From: Oscillospiraceae bacterium | Lineage (GTDB): Bacteria; Bacillota; Clostridia; Oscillospirales; Oscillospiraceae | Direction: 5' to 3' | DNA length: 47,389 nt | Assembly: GCA_021770845.1 (NCBI GenBank) | Contig: JAETQF010000019.1 | Coordinates: forward strand, 1-47,389 | Shown: piece after piece, positions 34,993 through 42,760 of the stretch | How positions within the stretch are numbered: position 1 is the stretch's first letter | Layout: every line of letters begins with the position of its first letter | Notes under the pieces: model-generated | Seen by the model: only the letters and a program-made list of their open reading frames with translations | What the model was told of the DNA's origin: nothing | Databases searched by the model: none | Program-made: the position numbers and the translations under genes

Positions 34993-36462
34993 ATGGACAA
35001 GCAAAAACTGTCAATGCCAACATCAAAGCTGATCAAGATTCTGGTATGCTTAGCCATCGTCGTTGCGTTCTGGATCATGCCTGCTCCCGAGCCGCTGACC
35101 GCGGGCGGCATGAAGGTGATCGGCGTATTCGTCGCCACGGTGCTGCTCCTCAGTACCGTGGACACGGTATGGCCCGCCATTCTGGCGGTGGCGCTGCTGG
35201 GCCGCACCGGAGTGGTCAGCGTCAACGAGGCCATCGCGGGCACCCTGGGAAGCTGGATTGTCTACTTTGTCCTGATGAGCTTCGTCATGACCTACGCCCT
35301 GAACAAGTCCGGCTTCACCGACCGCCTGGTGGCCAAGTTCATGAGCATGAAGTTTGTCAGCAGGAGCCCATGGACGTTCACCATTTCCATGGCCACCATC
35401 GGCCTGATCCTGGCCTGCTTTATGGATCAGGTTCCCGCCGCCTCTTTTATGCTGATGTTCGCCAACAAGGTGTATGAGGAGCTGGGCTATACCAAGAAGG
35501 ACGCCTATCCCCACATCGCCAACATCATTGTCATTTACGCGGTGATCATCGGCGGCGCCATGACCCCCATCTCCCACTCGCTGGCCCTGCTGGGCATGGG
35601 GATCTATGAGGGCGCCGTGGGGGCCCCCATGAGCCTGTTCACCTATCTGTCCTTCGGCGTGCCCACCGGGCTGGTGCTGTATGTGCTCTTTGTGCTGATC
35701 ATGCGGCTGACCTGCGGCAAGGTGGACATGGGCAAATTCAAGGATTTCGACGTGCAGCGGGTGCTGAAAAAGCAGGAGAAGATGCAGGTGCGGGAGCTGG
35801 TCACCGTCATTGTGTTCTTCGGCACCGTTGTCATGTGGATGCTGCCCGGCGTGGCCGGACTGTTCACCAATGCCGCCTGGGTGTCCACCCTGAACGGCTT
35901 TGGCATCACCTTCTGGGCCATCATCTCCGTGGTGCTGATGTCCGTGATCAGCGTCAATGACGAGCCCATCATCGACCTGAAGGAGGTGCTCAACAAGCAG
36001 ACAAACTGGGGCATCCTGGTGTTCATCGCCATCGGCGTCTACCTGGGCAGCGCCCTGTCCAACGAGGCCACCGGGCTGAACGCCTGGATCACCGCCAACA
36101 TCAGCCCCCTCACCACTGCCGTGGCCCCCATCGTGGTGGTGCTGATCATCACCACCGCCGGGGTGTTCCTCACCAACTTCGCCTCCAACGTGTCCACCAT
36201 CACCGTGATGACCGGCGTGGGCGTGACGGTGGCCCTGGCCAGCAATGGCGCCATCAACCCGGCGGGCATGGCGCTGTGCACCACAATGGCGGGCTCCTGC
36301 GCCTACCTGATGCCCTCCTCCTTCGCCTGCATCGCCATGCTCCACGGCAACGAGTGGAGCGACAGCAAAAAGGTCTATGTCTACGGGCTGATCATGTGCA
36401 TCCTCAGCTCGCTGGCCATCGGCCTGGTGGGCTACAACATCGGCTGCGCCCTGGCGGGCTGA
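34993..36462 (+). CDS. DASS/SLC13-family carboxylate transporter 2
   Basis: The start at 34993 (MDKQKLSMP) follows AGAGGGG; in-frame starts further left lie upstream of the sigma-54 promoter and are not credible. The 489-residue protein has about twelve hydrophobic segments. Signature-like stretches are MDQVPAASFMLMF and GGAMTPISHSLALLG in the first half and NFASNVSTITVMTG in the second, where SNVS sits near the expected S-N-T position. It differs clearly from transporter 1. As the first gene after a sigma-54 promoter and directly before the BKACE gene, it probably imports the pathway substrate, a carboxylate of unknown identity. Confidence 0.85.
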   Translation: MDKQKLSMPTSKLIKILVCLAIVVAFWIMPAPEPLTAGGMKVIGVFVATVLLLSTVDTVWPAILAVALLGRTGVVSVNEAIAGTLGSWIVYFVLMSFVMTYALNKSGFTDRLVAKFMSMKFVSRSPWTFTISMATIGLILACFMDQVPAASFMLMFANKVYEELGYTKKDAYPHIANIIVIYAVIIGGAMTPISHSLALLGMGIYEGAVGAPMSLFTYLSFGVPTGLVLYVLFVLIMRLTCGKVDMGKFKDFDVQRVLKKQEKMQVRELVTVIVFFGTVVMWMLPGVAGLFTNAAWVSTLNGFGITFWAIISVVLMSVISVNDEPIIDLKEVLNKQTNWGILVFIAIGVYLGSALSNEATGLNAWITANISPLTTAVAPIVVVLIITTAGVFLTNFASNVSTITVMTGVGVTVALASNGAINPAGMALCTTMAGSCAYLMPSSFACIAMLHGNEWSDSKKVYVYGLIMCILSSLAIGLVGYNIGCALAG

Positions 36463-36519
36463 CGCCCGCCTCTATGACAGTATCCCCATCTCAATTGATT
36501 TTTGAAAGGAAGATAAACT

Positions 36520-37401
36520 ATGGCAACTCGTAAAATCATCATCACTGTGGCCCAGACCGGCGCCTTCCACGGCAAGGAGGCCAACCCCAACATCCCCCTG
36601 ACCCCCCAGGAGATCGCCGACTCCGCCTACGACTGCTACAACGCGGGCGCGGCCATCGTCCATATCCACGCCCGGGACAAGGAGGGCCTGTCCACCAACG
36701 ACCCCAACGTCTACAACGAGATCGGCTCCAAAATCCGGGCCAAGTGCAATCTGGTGACCCAGTACTCCACCGCCCCCGCCAATCGGGCGGGCACCGGCGC
36801 GGAGGACGGCATGAAGCTGCTGTACGACCCCAATCTGGTCAAGCCCGATATGTGCTCCTTGGACTGCTCCCTGATCTCCACCAGCTGGGACGGGCGCACC
36901 TTCGTCTACGAGTGGTTCCGCGACTTCCTGCTGAAGTACGCGAAAATGATGAAGGACATGGGCATCAAGCCCGAGCTGGAGTGCTTTGAGCCCACCGCCG
37001 TGGAGGACGTGTTCAACATCCTCCAGCCCGCCGGCGTGCTGAACGATCCCGTCTCCCTGTCCTTCGTCATGGGGATGGACAAGATCAGCCAGGGCGCCAT
37101 CTCCTTCTCCGAGGAGAACCTGGACTTCATGATCAAGAAGCTGCCCAAGAACCAGTTTGTCAACTTCAGCACCATCTCCATCGGCGCCAAGAACCACGTG
37201 CCCGGCATGGCCATGACCGTCCTCAAGGGCGGCGGCGCCCGGGTGGGCATGGAGGACAACATCTACTACGGCCCCGGCGAGCTGCTCAAGAGCAACGCCC
37301 AGATGGTGGAGCGCGCCGTGCGCATCATCCGGGAGCTGGGCTATGACGTGGCCACCCCGGACGAGGCCCGGGATATCCTGAAGATCCCCCACCTGAGCTG
37401 A
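36520..37401 (+). CDS. Beta-keto acid cleavage enzyme (BKACE/KCE family)
   Basis: The 293-residue protein follows GAAAGGAAG and aligns throughout with the BKACE family (formerly DUF849): KIIITVAQTGAFHGKEANPN, HIHARD with His48 and His50, ECFEPTAVEDV, and GGGARVGMEDN with Glu245. The two His and the Glu are the expected zinc ligands. Known members combine a beta-keto acid with acetyl-CoA to give acetoacetate and a shortened acyl-CoA; the lysine-fermentation enzyme Kce is the best-known case. Which keto acid is used here cannot be read from the sequence. No Kal deaminase is adjacent, so lysine fermentation is unlikely. The neighbouring CoA-transferase and dehydrogenase fit the steps after and before this reaction. 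Confidence 0.93.
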   Translation: MATRKIIITVAQTGAFHGKEANPNIPLTPQEIADSAYDCYNAGAAIVHIHARDKEGLSTNDPNVYNEIGSKIRAKCNLVTQYSTAPANRAGTGAEDGMKLLYDPNLVKPDMCSLDCSLISTSWDGRTFVYEWFRDFLLKYAKMMKDMGIKPELECFEPTAVEDVFNILQPAGVLNDPVSLSFVMGMDKISQGAISFSEENLDFMIKKLPKNQFVNFSTISIGAKNHVPGMAMTVLKGGGARVGMEDNIYYGPGELLKSNAQMVERAVRIIRELGYDVATPDEARDILKIPHLS

Positions 37402-37417
37402 GGCGCAAGTCCATAAC

Positions 37418-37456
37418 AGCAGACCGGCACTGGCGGCACAGCGCCGGTCTGCTTTT
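37418..37456 (+). terminator. Hairpin between the BKACE and dehydratase genes
   Basis: Perfect 11-bp arms 37418-37428 and 37443-37453 (AGCAGACCGGC) with a 14-base loop and TTTT. It sits 17 bases after the BKACE stop and 5 bases before the ribosome site of the next gene, so it may lower expression of the distal three genes. Confidence 0.75.
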
Positions 37457-37474
37457 GCTAAAGGAGGAAGCTTG

Positions 37475-39193
37475 ATGGATCGGCAGCACGTACCACCGCT
37501 TACCAGCCTGGAGCGAATTTCCAACCAGGTGATCTGGAAGGGCTGCGGCTATTCCGACGACGACCTGGCCCGCCCGGTTATCGGCATTGCCAACGCCTTT
37601 TCCGATATGGTGCCCGGCCACACCAACCTACGGCAATTGGCCCAGCAGGTCAAAAACGGCATCTACCGGGCGGGAGGCGTTCCCGCCGAGTTCGGCGTGA
37701 TCGCCTGCTGCGACGGCCTGGCGGGCGGACATGACGGCAACAACTATGTACTTCCATCCCGGGACAATATCGCCGACAGCATTGAGATCATAGCCGGCGC
37801 CCACCGGCTGGACGGGCTGGTGCTGCTGGGCAGCTGCGACAAGATCGTGCCCGGGATGCTCATGGCCGCCGCCCGGCTGGATCTGCCCTGCATCTTTGCG
37901 GCGGGGGGCAGTATGCTGTCCGGCCCGGCCTGCTGCGGGCAGGAAAAGACCGACACCACCACCGTCAGCGAGGCCCTGGGCCGGATGCAGGTGGGGGAAC
38001 TGGAGGAGGGGGATGTGCGCTGGATCTCCCAGGTGAGCGCCCCCACCTGCGGCTCCTGCCAGTTTATGGGCACCGCCAACAGTATGTGCTGCCTGGCGGA
38101 GGCCATGGGCATGAGCCTGCCGGGCAGCGCGCTGATCCCCGCCGTCTACAACGAGCGGCTGCGCAGCGCCTTTGCCAGCGGCGAGCAGATTGTCCGCATG
38201 GTGCGGGAGGGGCTGACGGCCCGGAGGATCCTCACCCGCCAGGCCATCGAAAACGGGATCATGCTGATGATGGCGGTGGGCGGATCCAGCAATACGGTCA
38301 TTCATACCTGTGCCCTGGCCCATGAGCTGGGGATTCCGGCCGGGGAGATCATCGCGTGCTTTGACCGGTACAGCGAACAGATCCCCCTGCTGGCCAAGGT
38401 CAACCCGGCCACCCATCAAGATGACGCGGTGGATCTCTACCTGGCCGGAGGCGTGCCCGAGGTCATGCGGCGCATGACGGCTCACCTGCATCTGGATCAG
38501 ATCACCGTCACCGGGAAAACTCTGGGCGAAAACCTGAAGGAAGCCCCGCCGCCCCAGGTTCCCGGCGGGAAGCTGATCCGCACCATGGACGACCCGCACA
38601 GCGTTTTGGGCGGGCTGGCCATCCTGCGGGGGAACCTGGCCCCCAACACCGGCGTATCCAAGCCCGCCGCCATTCGGCCGGAGGTGCGCCGCTTTACCGG
38701 CAAGGCGATCTGCTTCGACTCGGAGGACGCGTGCATGGAGGCGCTGGAGGCCCGCCGCGTCCAACCGGGCAGCGTGGTGGTTATCCGCTACGAGGGCCCA
38801 AAGGGCGGCCCGGGGATGAAGGAGCTGTACAAGCCCATGAAAACCCTCTACGGGCAGGGGCTTGCCGCCTCTACCGCCCTGATCACCGACGGGCGCTTTT
38901 CCGGCACCAACAGCGGCTGCTTTGTCGGGCACATCTCTCCGGAGGCCGCCGCCGGGGGGCCCATCGCGCTGGTGGAGGACGGGGACGAGATCACCATTGA
39001 CGTCATGGAAAAAACTCTGACCCTTCATGTGGGGGAGGAGGAGCTGGCCCGGCGGCGGGCGAACTGGGTGTACCGGCCCAAGCCTGTCAGCGGCTATCTG
39101 AAGCGGTATGCCGCCATGGTTACCTCCGCCGACGAGGGGGGCGTACTGCTCAGCCCGGAGGAGCGAAAGGACGAAAGGAGCGCGGACATATGA
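37475..39193 (+). CDS. IlvD/Edd-family dehydratase
   Basis: The ATG at 37475 is seven bases after AAGGAGG. The 572-residue protein matches dihydroxyacid and sugar-acid dehydratases: ACCDGLAGG, LGSCDKIVPGM and APTCGSCQFMGTANSM supply the cysteines for the Fe-S cluster, and TDGRFSGTNSGCFVGH is the conserved C-terminal block. The family removes water from a 2,3-dihydroxy acid to give a 2-keto acid. No ilvB, ilvC or leu genes are nearby, and the setting with transporters and BKACE argues for a catabolic sugar-acid or hydroxyacid substrate instead of branched-chain amino acid synthesis. The stop overlaps the start of the VOC gene (ATGA). Confidence 0.9.
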   Translation: MDRQHVPPLTSLERISNQVIWKGCGYSDDDLARPVIGIANAFSDMVPGHTNLRQLAQQVKNGIYRAGGVPAEFGVIACCDGLAGGHDGNNYVLPSRDNIADSIEIIAGAHRLDGLVLLGSCDKIVPGMLMAAARLDLPCIFAAGGSMLSGPACCGQEKTDTTTVSEALGRMQVGELEEGDVRWISQVSAPTCGSCQFMGTANSMCCLAEAMGMSLPGSALIPAVYNERLRSAFASGEQIVRMVREGLTARRILTRQAIENGIMLMMAVGGSSNTVIHTCALAHELGIPAGEIIACFDRYSEQIPLLAKVNPATHQDDAVDLYLAGGVPEVMRRMTAHLHLDQITVTGKTLGENLKEAPPPQVPGGKLIRTMDDPHSVLGGLAILRGNLAPNTGVSKPAAIRPEVRRFTGKAICFDSEDACMEALEARRVQPGSVVVIRYEGPKGGPGMKELYKPMKTLYGQGLAASTALITDGRFSGTNSGCFVGHISPEAAAGGPIALVEDGDEITIDVMEKTLTLHVGEEELARRRANWVYRPKPVSGYLKRYAAMVTSADEGGVLLSPEERKDERSADI

Positions 39194-39678
39194 AACAGTT
39201 GATTGAATACGGCATCGACCACGTGGGCTTTATTGTTCCCGATCTGGACAAAGCGGCGGCCCACATGAAGGAGCACTATGGGATCAGGGATGTGATCACC
39301 CTCTCCCCCTATCTGGAGACCGCATGGACAAATGGAATGCCCCACCCCCAGCAGTGCAGATGCGCCATCCTGTCCCTGGCGGGGAACCAGTGCAAAATCG
39401 AGCTGCTGGAGCCGGTCACGGAGGGCGGCTATCACTGGGACTATATCCAGCAGGGGGGGAGCGGCATCAACCACATCTGCTTTAAGGTGCATGACTTCGA
39501 CCACTGGCGGAAGCATTTCCAAGAGAAGGGCGACGACATTTTCTTCGAGTATGAGGCGGAGGACGAGGAAAACGGCTACCGCCGGTGTATGTACGCCCGG
39601 GACAAGGTCATGGACATGATCTACGAGATCAAGGAGATCAACCGCTATCGCGGCCCGGATGGGACGCTGCAGGACTGA
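39190..39678 (+). CDS. VOC-superfamily metalloprotein (glyoxalase/epimerase-like)
   Basis: The 162-residue protein has two paired beta-alpha-beta-beta-beta units. Presumed metal ligands are the His in GIDHVGFIV, the Glu in KIELLEP, the His in INHICFKV and the Glu near MIYEIKE. This layout is shared by methylmalonyl-CoA epimerases and glyoxalases, so epimerisation or isomerisation of an acyl-CoA or hydroxyacid is possible. It is translationally coupled to the dehydratase and followed nine bases later by the dehydrogenase, which ties it to the same pathway. Confidence 0.85.
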   Translation: MKQLIEYGIDHVGFIVPDLDKAAAHMKEHYGIRDVITLSPYLETAWTNGMPHPQQCRCAILSLAGNQCKIELLEPVTEGGYHWDYIQQGGSGINHICFKVHDFDHWRKHFQEKGDDIFFEYEAEDEENGYRRCMYARDKVMDMIYEIKEINRYRGPDGTLQD

Positions 39679-39687
39679 GGAGGCGGT

Positions 39688-40560
39688 ATGATGCTGAGCA
39701 TTGGATTTGCGGGGCTGGGCTCCATGGGGCTGAGCATGGCCCTGTGTCTGCGGAAGGCGGGCTTTGAGGTGATGGGCTGGAACCGCACCCGGACAAAGGA
39801 GGCCCCCCTGCTGGCCGCCGGGGGAACCAGCGCCCCCAGCCTGTCCGCCATGGGGCAGGAGTGCGATGTGGTGGTGCTGTGCCTCCCGCATGACGGGATC
39901 GTGCGGGAAACGCTGCTGGGGGAGGGCGGCGTCCTGTCCGGCGGGCCGCGGCGGGTGCGCTATGTGGTGGATTGCAGCACCATTGACGTGGATGCCGCCC
40001 GGGAGCTGGGCGCGGAGCTGAGCAAGCTGGGGGTGTATTACTTTGATTCCCCGGTCAGCGGCGGGCCCCAGGGAGCCAGGGACGGCACCCTCACCATCAT
40101 GGTGGGGGGAGACGAGGCGGTGCTCAACGAGACGCTGATGCCCGTCTACCGGGCCATGGGGAAAACGATCCTTTACTTCGGGCCCAACGGTTCCGCCCAG
40201 CAGATCAAGCTGATCAACCAGATCCTCACCTGGGTAAACCACGCGGTGATCTGCGAGGCCGGAGTGCTGGCGAAAAAGGCGGGGCTGGATGAGCAGAAGC
40301 TGTATGACTGCATCATGACCTCCTATGGCTGCAGCCGGGTGTTCGAGGTATGCTACCAGAGCCACATTATGCCCAGAAACTATGACAATCCCACCGGAAT
40401 GAAGATGATGGTGAAGGATCTGGAGCTGGCCCAGAGGTTTGCCGCCTCCTGCGGGGCAAGGCTGCCTATGACCGACGCGGCCATGGCGCTCTACCGGCAG
40501 GCCATCCTCATGGGCCAGGGCGAGCGGGATCAGAGCATCATCATGGAGCAGCTGGACTGA
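39688..40560 (+). CDS. 3-hydroxyisobutyrate dehydrogenase-family oxidoreductase
   Basis: The 290-residue protein follows GAGGAGG. It has the Rossmann start GFAGLGSMGLSMA, the substrate loop DSPVSGGPQGARDGTLTIMV and Lys174 in QQIKLINQ, the expected catalytic lysine. The family interconverts beta-hydroxy acids and their semialdehyde or keto forms with NAD(P); relatives include tartronate semialdehyde reductase. N11-like WNRTRTKE suggests an Arg after the second beta strand, often linked to NADP use. Beside BKACE it could oxidise a 3-hydroxy acid to the 3-keto acid that BKACE cleaves (inference). It is the last gene of the rightward operon. Confidence 0.9.
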   Translation: MMLSIGFAGLGSMGLSMALCLRKAGFEVMGWNRTRTKEAPLLAAGGTSAPSLSAMGQECDVVVLCLPHDGIVRETLLGEGGVLSGGPRRVRYVVDCSTIDVDAARELGAELSKLGVYYFDSPVSGGPQGARDGTLTIMVGGDEAVLNETLMPVYRAMGKTILYFGPNGSAQQIKLINQILTWVNHAVICEAGVLAKKAGLDEQKLYDCIMTSYGCSRVFEVCYQSHIMPRNYDNPTGMKMMVKDLELAQRFAASCGARLPMTDAAMALYRQAILMGQGERDQSIIMEQLD

Positions 40561-40660
40561 CGGGGCGCAAGCGCCCTTGGGCCGCGTAAGGAAGACTGCA
40601 CAGAGCCCGCGGCGCTCCAGCTCTGCATCCAGGCAAAGCGCGATGTGTGGAGCCCGAAAC

Positions 40661-40704
40661 AGCGGCCCCGGAGGCCACCCTGCTGGGTGGTTTCCGGGGC
40701 CGCT
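40661..40704. repeat. Long GC hairpin in the 40561-41155 gap
   Basis: Arms 40661-40672 and 40693-40704 (AGCGGCCCCGGA) enclose an inner stem CCACCC/GGGTGG (40675-40680, 40685-40690). It lacks a clear T-run. A related hairpin lies at 42458-42503. Confidence 0.65.
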
Positions 40705-40837
40705 GTTGGTTCAGGGCTGTGATGTGCCGGCCTTGCTGTCCCTGCTGGACAAGCGCGGGCACGTGGAGACAAGGCTGGAGTACAGGGACGGAACGCATGG
40801 ACTCCTGCGATGGAGGGGCGCCCCGCCGGCCATGTGA

Positions 40838-40892
40838 ACAAGAGGATTTTAGAAGGACTTGGGAGATTCTAAGAACAAAGGAATCCTCTTGT
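40838..40892. repeat. Nested inverted repeat of unknown role
   Basis: Outer 11-bp arms 40838-40848 and 40882-40892 (ACAAGAGGATT) with inner TTAGAA/TTCTAA at 40849-40854 and 40867-40872. The base composition is lower in GC than the surroundings. No gene is recognised from 40561 to 41155; a TATAAT near 40990 has no good -35. Confidence 0.45.
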
Positions 40893-41155
40893 GTCAACGG
40901 CTCAGGCACAAAACCGAAGTCGGCCCATTCAGGCGCAGAACAGCGTTTTTGCTGCAAAGTGTAGAAAAACGCAGAAAAGCGAACAACAGTATAATATAAA
41001 CTCTGTCAAGTGCAGATACCAACATATCGGTTCTGCCTGCCTTCGACCGCACACGGGATACCGCGGAACACTGTCCCCGCTGTTGCCAAAAACTGATCGT
41101 GGTACTACTTAACGCACCTATCAGGAGGTGACCCGCTGGAGCAGTTTTGTTTGAG

Positions 41156-42022
41156 CTAAATGTTCCGGATGGAGGCGATGCTCCCGGCGATCTGCTTTGC
41201 CACGTCGGGGTTGTTCATGGTGTACAGGTGGATGCCGTCCACGCCGCCAGCGATCAGGTCGGCGATTTGGTCGATGGCGTAGGCAATACCGGCCTCACGC
41301 AAAGCGTCCGGGTGGTCGCCGTACCTGGCCAAAATGCGGGTGAGCTTTTGGGGGATGCTGGCCCCGCACGTGGACACCATGCGCAGGATGGAGTTTTTGG
41401 ACAGTACCGGCATGACGCCTGCCTCAATGGGCGTGTCGATGCCCGCAATGCGGGCCCGCTCCAGGAAGCGGAAGAAGTCGTCGTTATCAAAAAAGAGCTG
41501 ACTGATCAAGTGCTGAGCTCCAGCGTCCACCTTCTCCTTTAGGTGGCGGATATCACTGACGGGGTCTGGACTTTCCGGGTGGCTCTCCGGATAGCAGGCG
41601 GCGGAGATGCCAAAGTCTCCCCGCTTTTGGATGTAGGCTATCAGTTCACTGGCGTACTTGAAGTCGGTTTTCGAGGGATAATCCGGGTTCACGTCGCCCC
41701 GCAGAGCCAGGATATTTTCCACCCCCGCTTCGTTCAGTTCAGCCAGCAGACGATCCGCGTCCTCTTTCCCGGCAGCCACACAGGTCAGGTGGGCCATAGC
41801 GGGAATGTGGTACTGGTTTTCGATGAGGGAGGCAATCTCCCGGGTGCTTTGGTTGACCTGAGAACCTCCCGCCCCGAACGTGACGCTGATGAAGTCAGGA
41901 CGGATGTCCTTCAGGCCGTCCAGGGTCTGATAGATGCTGTCCACCGGGGCGGTCTTTTTTGGAGGGAACACCTCGCAGGAGAATATGGTACGGCCTTGGC
42001 CGAACAGTTCATGCAGTTTCAT
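41156..42022 (-). CDS. metF: 5,10-methylenetetrahydrofolate reductase
   Basis: The 288-residue protein starts after AGAGGAGA. It has the MetF TIM-barrel features: SCEVFPPK with the catalytic Glu, FISVTFGAGGS, AHLTCV, ILALRGD and FFDNDDF, then EAGVMPVLS. MetF reduces methylene-THF to methyl-THF with FAD, for methionine synthesis or one-carbon flow in the Wood-Ljungdahl type route. Length is normal. It stands alone, with a strong promoter and a 137-base structured leader upstream. No folate or methionine genes are adjacent, so its pathway use cannot be told from context. Confidence 0.93.
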   Translation of the reverse strand: MKLHELFGQGRTIFSCEVFPPKKTAPVDSIYQTLDGLKDIRPDFISVTFGAGGSQVNQSTREIASLIENQYHIPAMAHLTCVAAGKEDADRLLAELNEAGVENILALRGDVNPDYPSKTDFKYASELIAYIQKRGDFGISAACYPESHPESPDPVSDIRHLKEKVDAGAQHLISQLFFDNDDFFRFLERARIAGIDTPIEAGVMPVLSKNSILRMVSTCGASIPQKLTRILARYGDHPDALREAGIAYAIDQIADLIAGGVDGIHLYTMNNPDVAKQIAGSIASIRNI

Positions 42023-42159
42023 AGTGATCTCCTCTTTACGTCAAATATCAAGCTCCAGAATGCTCCCCAGGGGGATATCCCCCTTCCTGCTTCCGAACCC
42101 GCAGGATGGTGACCGTCCAGGAAATGGACAACAAGCCAAATCCCTCTGCCATGGTAGGC
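42023..42159 (-). ncRNA. Structured 5' leader of metF
   Basis: The predicted transcript has a GTCCA/TGGAC stem, a CCTGC/GCAGG stem and the perfect palindrome AGGGGGATATCCCCCT, next to CTGGGGAG, which could pair alternatively. It does not match the SAM-I, THF or cobalamin riboswitch cores that I know. Regulation is inferred only from structure. Confidence 0.4.
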
Positions 42160-42165
42160 TTTCTT

Positions 42166-42194
42166 ATTATATAATGGGCTGAATCGTTTTGCAA
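42166..42194 (-). promoter_or_regulatory. Predicted sigma-A promoter of metF
   Basis: Minus strand: TTGCAA (42194-42189), 17 bases, TATAAT (42171-42166). Confidence 0.75.
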
Positions 42195-42457
42195 GGGCGA
42201 AAACAGCGCGGGCCAGAATCGGTGTTAAAAGGATAAAATTGTATCGTGTTATCATTATGGGACTCACCGGCACGGATACCTTCGCAGCTATCAGTAAGAA
42301 GAAACGGAGCATGAATGATAAATAATTATAAGAGTAAACCCAGAAGAAGGGCTATACGGACGGCTGCGTCAGGAGCTGCGGCGGTTACAAACTATATGTT
42401 GATGGCGTTGAGCGCCTGAAGGCCCCTTGTGGCCCGCAGCGGCCCAGAGACAGCAGC

Positions 42458-42503
42458 AGCCCCGGAAACTGCCCACAGGGCAGCCTCCGGGGCCGCTTTT
42501 TTT
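42458..42503 (+). terminator. Terminator-like hairpin with T7, orphan
   Basis: Outer stem 42459-42466/42486-42493 (GCCCCGGA), inner stem CTGCCC/GGGCAG (42469-42474, 42478-42483), then seven T. A competing arm AGCGGCCC at 42438-42445 can pair with 42490-42497. No intact gene precedes it on this strand; 42195-42457 holds nothing I recognise. Confidence 0.6.
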
Positions 42504-42579
42504 CGTGTTCAGCCGGCCAGGGCGGGCGCGGGATCGTGTCACACATCCTCCAGCTTCCGGGCCTGAAACGCCTGGCTCT

Positions 42580-42757
42580 CCTCCGCCGTGGCGGTAATGT
42601 GTTTGTGGGCAGGGATGGCAGCGGCCAGCCCTACGGGAGCTGGTATGGCTTCGACCACCGGGTGGATTGGTGTGCCATATTTGCGAGCTGGTGCGCCGAC
42701 CAGTGTGGGTACATTGAAGCCGGAGTAATTCCCAAATTCGCGGGCTGTGTGCTATGA
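42580..42757 (+). pseudogene. CHAP-domain peptidoglycan hydrolase fragment
   Basis: About 58 codons read GSWYGFDHRVDWCAIFASWC followed by ADQCGYIEAGVIPKF, closely like the start of CHAP amidase domains (YWSWYGF, EWCACFVSWCA), with the presumed catalytic Cys in DWCAIF. The frame stops at 42757 before the catalytic His region, and there is no credible start or signal. It is the remnant of a cell-wall hydrolase, often carried by conjugative elements or phages. Confidence 0.6.
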
Positions 42758-42760
42758 AAT

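Noticed and set aside
35050..36345. 431-codon His/Gly-rich frame opposite to DASS transporter 2
   Set aside because: Complement of a clear membrane protein gene; composition reflects reversed hydrophobic codons.
37475..39193. Branched-chain amino acid biosynthetic ilvD
   Set aside because: No ilv or leu neighbours; the gene is embedded with a transporter, BKACE and dehydrogenase under sigma-54 control. The family alone cannot decide.
37628..40365. Long minus-strand frames opposite to the dehydratase and dehydrogenase genes
   Set aside because: Complements of genes with full catalytic motifs; no ribosome sites.
36520..40560. Lysine fermentation (kce-kal) operon
   Set aside because: No kal, aminomutase or 3,5-diaminohexanoate dehydrogenase genes are present.
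40891..41112. Small gene between the dehydrogenase and metF
   Set aside because: No ribosome site, no family match and a composition like intergenic sequence.
42023..42159. SAM-I or THF riboswitch before metF
   Set aside because: The conserved core sequences of those classes are not visible in the leader.
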